NCBI GenBank assembly: GCA_030666935.1
Contig: DAOUWX010000081.1
Span: 1 to 7,816 of the forward strand
Source of the DNA: Atribacterota bacterium
GTDB lineage: Bacteria > Atribacterota > Phoenicimicrobiia > Phoenicimicrobiales > Phoenicimicrobiaceae
Direction of reading: 5' to 3'
Length of the DNA: 7,816 nucleotides
Within the stretch, counting starts at the first letter, position 1; every line of letters begins with the position of its first letter. This document shows positions 5,132-7,816 of the stretch, piece after piece. The notes under the pieces were generated by a model. The model did no database searches, had not been told where the DNA came from, and saw only the letters and a list, made by a program, of their open reading frames with translations. A program made the translations under genes and the position numbers.

Positions 5132-5259
5132 TAGTCGTTAGTGAATAGTCGTCAGTAAAGAAAATACATGATAATGCAATTCAACGATTTACTAATTAAT
5201 ACATGTTCTTTTCTCTTTGTCTTATTCTTTGCATTTTCTTCACTAAATACCAACGACTA
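5132..5259. repeat. MITE-like inverted-repeat element between two tRNA genes
   Basis: The left end reads TAGTCGTTAGTGAA (5132-5145). The right end carries the same motif inverted, TTCACTAAATACCAACGACTA with a short insertion (5239-5259). The AT-rich interior of about 93 bases has no reading frame of note. Both ends match the fragment TAGTCGTTAGTATATAG at 6976-6992. The form suits a small non-autonomous mobile element or a decayed repeat unit. No target-site duplication is evident. Confidence 0.5.
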
Positions 5260-5289
5260 AATACTATTCCTCACACTACAACTATCCGC

Positions 5290-5330
5290 TGTACTATGCG
5301 CTACCGCACCTATGCGCGATATGCTAACCA
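5290..5330. other. GC-richer spacer with ATGCGC direct repeats
   Basis: Between the inverted-repeat element and the CCA end of tRNA-Gln, CTATGCGC occurs twice, 16 bases apart (5294-5301 and 5310-5317). On the minus strand the stretch contains GCGC-ATAGGTGCGGTA-GCGC, which looks like a tRNA D arm. No anticodon or T arm can be built around it, so it may be a tRNA relic or a chance hairpin in the tRNA precursor. Confidence 0.3.
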
Positions 5331-5337
5331 ATGAAAA

Positions 5338-5411
5338 TGGCTGAGGGAGGTGGGCTCGAACCACCGCTCCCAGATCCAGAGTCTGGTGTCCTACCACTAG
5401 ACGATCCCTCA
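5338..5411 (-). tRNA. tRNA-Gln (anticodon CTG), CCA encoded
   Basis: The minus strand folds as a cloverleaf. The acceptor stem is TGAGGGA with TCCCTCA, the D stem GTCT/GGAC and the D loop AGTGGTA. The anticodon stem is CCAGA/TCTGG with loop CTCTGGA (anticodon CTG, codon CAG). The T stem is GGTGG/CCACC with loop TTCGAGC, and discriminator G and an encoded CCA follow (74 bases with CCA). The U1-A72 pair and G73 are typical of bacterial tRNA-Gln. The D arm has U11-A24 and U13-G22, which in E. coli are GluRS identity elements, in line with charging by a non-discriminating GluRS. It lies 65 bases after gltX with no terminator between. TATAAA at 5445-5440 could be a -10 box, but no -35 box is seen. 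Confidence 0.95.
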
Positions 5412-5476
5412 ACTCAAGAATATTTTTTCTTTATTCTATTTTATACTAAATTGTGTTATTTGAAAAGTCTAATTAA

Positions 5477-6958
5477 TTATTTTTTCACTTCTTTTATTTT
5501 TTCTATAGCTTCCTTTAAACGTTTAACAGTCTTGTTCTGACCTAATACTACTATCAATTCGAACAGACCAGGACCTACTTTTTTACCGCTAAGCGAAACC
5601 CGGGTAGGATGGATTATTTGACCACCTTTTATTTGTAAAGAAGAGGCAACTTCTCTTACTGCACTTTCAATACTTTCTTCGTCCCAGCATTTAAGAGCAA
5701 AAAGCTTTTCCTGTAAGGTCTGCAAAATACCCGGTACACCTTCCTTGTTTAGTACGCTGTCAAAGGCTTGAGGTTCAATATCTATTTTATCCACAAAAAA
5801 ATAATCGGCATAGTCAATAAATTGGGAAAAATTTTTAATCCTTCCCTGCAGCAATTTTACTACTTCTTTTATGTACTCATTTTTTGCCAGAGAAAGACTT
5901 TCTTCATTTTCAATATAATTAGCCTCTTTAAGAAAAGGAAGAAGCATTTTAGTTAAGGAATCGATAGACATCTTCTTTAAATATTCACTATTAAACCAAT
6001 TTAGTTTTTCCATGTTAAAAACGGCGGCATGTTTGGAAATTTTATCCAGAGTAAATTCTTTAATTAACTCTTCTTTTGAGAAAATTTCCTTTTCGCCCCC
6101 TGAAGACCAGCCTAAATGCGCAATATAGTTTACTACCGCCTCCGGGATATAGCCCATCTTTTTATATTCCATAACCGAAGTAGCTCCGTGGCGCTTACTC
6201 AGCCTGGCGTGGTCTTGCCCCATAATCATGGGGATATGAGCAAATTTTGGTACACCAAATCCCAGGGCTTCATATATTACTATCTGTTTGGGAGTATTAG
6301 AAATATGGTCATCTCCCCTCATAACGTCAGTAATCTTCATTAAGACATCATCAACAACTACTGCATAATTATAAGTGGGAATTCCGTCTGATTTCATTAT
6401 TACAAAATCACTTAACAGCCCGCCGTCAAAAGTTACTTCACCTCTTAATAAATCATTAAAGGCAATTTCCCTGGTAGGAATTTTAAGTCTTATTACCCGC
6501 TTTCTACCTTCTGCTTCATATTTCTTCTTATCCTCTTCGCTAAGGTTCAAACAATGTCTATCATACTTAAGAGATTTGTTTTCTTTTGACTGTTTTTCTC
6601 TGCTCTTAGCCAATTCTTCTCTGGTACAATAACAATAATAAGCTTTTTTGTCTTTTAGTAATTGCTCAGCATATTTCTGATAAAGATGCAATCTCTGCAT
6701 CTGATAATAAGGACCATATTCCCCGCCTTTTCCGGGGCCTTCATCCCAGTCTAACCCCAGCCATTTCATGCCTTCCAATATTACATTTACTGCTTCTTCG
6801 GTAGATCTTACTTGATCGGTATCTTCAATACGTAAAATAAAAGTCCCATTATAATATCTAGCATAGAGCCAATTAAATAAAGCCGTTCGGGCTCCTCCAA
6901 TATGCAAATAACCAGTTGGGCTGGGGGCAAACCTAACCCGTATTTTTTTGTCTTCCAT
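5477..6958 (-). CDS. gltX: Glutamyl-tRNA synthetase (possibly non-discriminating)
   Basis: A class I synthetase that activates glutamate and loads it on tRNA-Glu. In bacteria without GlnRS it also loads tRNA-Gln, after which GatCAB amidates the product. The 493 residues match the family. Signatures are RFAPSPTGYLHIGGARTALF (9-28) with the HIGH-like box HIGG, and RIEDTD (43-48). CYC (109-111) with Tyr132 and Cys136 resembles the zinc-site pattern. GDDHISNTPKQ (215-225) and the KMSKS-like box RLSKRHG (252-258) follow, then a helical anticodon-binding part to the C terminus. The ATG is preceded by AAGGATGGAGG. tRNA-Gln and tRNA-Glu follow directly. I cannot decide specificity from the sequence alone. 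gltX1/gltX2 duplications exist in other bacteria, so a second copy elsewhere is possible. Confidence 0.96.
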   Translation of the reverse strand: MEDKKIRVRFAPSPTGYLHIGGARTALFNWLYARYYNGTFILRIEDTDQVRSTEEAVNVILEGMKWLGLDWDEGPGKGGEYGPYYQMQRLHLYQKYAEQLLKDKKAYYCYCTREELAKSREKQSKENKSLKYDRHCLNLSEEDKKKYEAEGRKRVIRLKIPTREIAFNDLLRGEVTFDGGLLSDFVIMKSDGIPTYNYAVVVDDVLMKITDVMRGDDHISNTPKQIVIYEALGFGVPKFAHIPMIMGQDHARLSKRHGATSVMEYKKMGYIPEAVVNYIAHLGWSSGGEKEIFSKEELIKEFTLDKISKHAAVFNMEKLNWFNSEYLKKMSIDSLTKMLLPFLKEANYIENEESLSLAKNEYIKEVVKLLQGRIKNFSQFIDYADYFFVDKIDIEPQAFDSVLNKEGVPGILQTLQEKLFALKCWDEESIESAVREVASSLQIKGGQIIHPTRVSLSGKKVGPGLFELIVVLGQNKTVKRLKEAIEKIKEVKK

Positions 6959-6975
6959 TCTTCCTCCATCCTTAT

Positions 6976-7006
6976 TAGTCGTTAGTATATAGTATTTAGT
7001 ATATAG
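6976..7006 (+). repeat. TAGTCGTTAGTATATAG dispersed repeat
   Basis: TAGTCGTTAGTATATAG is followed by TATTTAGTATATAG, ending 18 bases upstream of the gltX start codon at its left side. It shares TAGTCGTTAG and then AGAAAAGAAC-like sequence with both ends of the element at 5132-5259. The repetition of AGTATATAG and AGTATTTAG within it suggests expansion by slippage. It lies inside the expected gltX 5' untranslated region. Confidence 0.5.
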
Positions 7007-7214
7007 AAAAGAACAAAGCTTCTACTACATTTCTCTAAACTTGCAGGACAAATGTCCTCCGTTTTCACGAGAACAGGTCCACTGTCTATTAATCGAGAAT
7101 TTTTAGTTATCATATATAGCTAAAAGCTAAAAACCATAATTCAAAACTCAAAACTTTTTTCTCGTATCTTGTGTAGCGTGTTGTAACATTAGTATATAAC
7201 ATATAGTTTTTAGA

Positions 7215-7242
7215 CTGGGGGTTCGATTTATTGAACTCCTAG
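7215..7242 (+). repeat. REP-like palindrome
   Basis: CTGGGGGTTC (7215-7224) and GAACTCCTAG (7233-7242) pair over ten positions on the plus strand, two of them G-U, around an 8-base loop. T-rich sequence (TATTTCTTTTTCTT) follows on the plus strand, so it could look like a plus-strand terminator, yet no plus-strand gene exists here. It resembles GGGGTTCGA-type palindromic repeats that are scattered in some genomes. Confidence 0.4.
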
Positions 7243-7381
7243 TATTTCTTTTTCTTGGCTATATACTCGATACTCAATACTATATACTGTTTTTCTATAC
7301 ATTATACGTTATTTTTAATAAGAAACAAGAATATTATAATATAAAAATTATGATAACACAATCTTTTAAGTATAGTATTGC

Positions 7382-7402
7382 GTATCGAGTTAAGAAAGAG
7401 AG
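7382..7402 (+). repeat. Third copy of the GTTAAGAAAG repeat
   Basis: GTATCGAGTTAAGAAAGAG at this site matches the copies at 3349-3368 and 3295-3312. It lies 67 bases past the stop codon of the deacetylase gene. The best match near 3349-3368 lies 43 bases past the tsaC stop, so both are in the 3' flank of a minus-strand gene and in the same orientation. Confidence 0.45.
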
Positions 7403-7468
7403 TTGGAGAAAAAAGAAGGCTGGAAAACAAAGATTAGGTAGTAAGAATCCAAAATTTTTAACATGAAC

Positions 7469-7816
7469 TTATTTAACTAATTCTGAAACCGGGACTATTT
7501 CTATGCCAGCTTTAATCAATTCAGGAACCATCCTCTTCAGTACGTAAAAAGTATCTATACGGCTATGACCAATAGCAATAACCTCTCCTTCTCTCAAGGC
7601 AGTCTCTTGAACTTCTAACATCTGTCCTTTAATATATTCCATATCGTTCTCATTGTCCAAAAAGACTGACCTAACCGCAGATTTAATTTCCATCTCTTGG
7701 GCTACTTCATAGGCAATGGAATCCTTAGTGGTTATACTATCTATGAAAAATAAATTATATTCTCTAATTTCTTCTAAAATTATCTCCATAATTTCTCTAT
7801 CTTCAGTGATCTTTGA
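7469..7816 (-). CDS. Divergent polysaccharide deacetylase (YibQ/DUF610 family), C-terminal part
   Basis: The frame is open from the right window edge to the TAA at 7471-7469, giving 115 visible residues. The ATG at 7789 is internal, because the nine codons upstream of it stay open and fit the family. Counted from the edge, family features are LFFIDS (22-27), VRSVFLDNEND (48-58), GEVIAIGHSR (77-86) and IEIVPVSELV (105-114). The family has a carbohydrate-esterase-4-like barrel and is usually secreted or periplasmic. Its substrate is not firmly known. Because the N terminus is missing, a signal peptide cannot be judged. It is followed by about 510 bases without a gene before gltX. Family call by motif resemblance only. 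Confidence 0.75.
   Translation of the reverse strand, partial: SKITEDREIMEIILEEIREYNLFFIDSITTKDSIAYEVAQEMEIKSAVRSVFLDNENDMEYIKGQMLEVQETALREGEVIAIGHSRIDTFYVLKRMVPELIKAGIEIVPVSELVK

Larger units (their letters stand above)
6959..7468. other. Gene-free stretch of degenerate repeats upstream of gltX
   Basis: These 510 bases hold no credible reading frame and no convincing promoter. The visible pieces are TAGTCGTTAG/AGTATATAG fragments (6976-7006), a less AT-rich block with the small palindrome AGGACA-AA-TGTCCT (7045-7058) and AGCTAAAAGCTAAAAACC (7119-7136). Further along are TTCAAAACTCAAAACT (7140-7155), a longer palindrome (7215-7242), CGATACTCAATACTATATAC (7268-7287) and a GTTAAGAAAG repeat (7389-7398). 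Such mosaics look like accumulated dispersed repeats rather than a single regulatory leader. No T-box signature motif is seen before gltX. The gltX ribosome site is at the left end. Confidence 0.6.

Noticed and set aside
5412..5476. Separate promoter for the tRNA genes
   Set aside because: Only a -10-like TATAAA is visible; no -35 box stands at 16 to 18 bases, and the AT content makes a lone -10 match meaningless.
5331..5540. A 69-codon plus-strand frame over tRNA-Gln
   Set aside because: Its N-terminal half is the antisense of the tRNA-Gln gene, a common false gene, and the rest overlaps the gltX end on the other strand.
1230..6632. Other plus-strand frames of 60 to 85 codons (for example at 1230, 2225, 3647, 5768, 6116 and 6375)
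   Set aside because: Each lies opposite a well-supported minus-strand gene and shows no family resemblance.
7000..7088. A 28-codon frame starting at GTG within the gltX upstream block (KTEDICPAS near its start)
   Set aside because: There is no ribosome site before the GTG, and its 3' part is made of the AGTATATAG repeat. It is not supported as a gene or leader peptide.
7215..7256. Plus-strand factor-independent terminator
   Set aside because: The hairpin and T-rich flank look right, but no plus-strand gene lies to its left, so it is listed as a palindromic repeat instead.

Overview
The window is an AT-rich stretch of a bacterial chromosome in which every gene lies on the minus strand. The gene types (AroH-class chorismate mutase, type I-beta DAHP synthase with an N-terminal regulatory domain, long Sua5-type TsaC, tRNA genes with encoded CCA) suggest a Firmicutes-like or Thermotoga-like anaerobe. 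The many short degenerate intergenic repeats (TAGTCGTTAG, AGTATATAG, CATTGCGAG types) recall genomes of uncultivated phyla such as Atribacterota or Omnitrophota. That placement is an inference from style; nothing here fixes the taxon.

Positions 1-3260 hold an aromatic amino acid operon. In transcription order it runs: sigma70-type promoter (3259-3231), an unannotated 30-residue leader peptide with five consecutive Tyr codons (3203-3111), alternative RNA hairpins (about 3137-2991), aroH (chorismate mutase), aroF (DAHP synthase), aroA (EPSP synthase) and the first 55 codons of aroE (shikimate dehydrogenase), which runs off the left edge. The coding regions aroH, aroF and aroA overlap or abut. 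The leader looks like a ribosome-mediated transcription attenuator that senses charged tRNA-Tyr (and perhaps tRNA-Phe). It stands before the enzyme that commits chorismate to Phe/Tyr and the enzyme that starts the shikimate pathway. This is the most interesting item in the window.

Positions 3411-4903 hold greA and tsaC (threonylcarbamoyl-AMP synthase for tRNA t6A), coupled by a TAATG overlap. A simple hairpin terminator (4976-5003) separates them from the unit upstream.

Positions 5035-6958 hold gltX (glutamyl-tRNA synthetase) followed by tRNA-Gln(CTG) and tRNA-Glu(CTC). No terminator is visible between gltX and tRNA-Gln, and one follows tRNA-Glu, so the three may share a transcript. The pairing of one GluRS gene with both tRNAs fits a non-discriminating GluRS that charges both, but the sequence does not prove it. 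A MITE-like inverted repeat lies between the two tRNA genes.

Positions 6959-7468 are a 510-base gene-free stretch made largely of degenerate repeats and small palindromes. At the right edge (7469-7816) is the C-terminal part of a YibQ-type divergent polysaccharide deacetylase.
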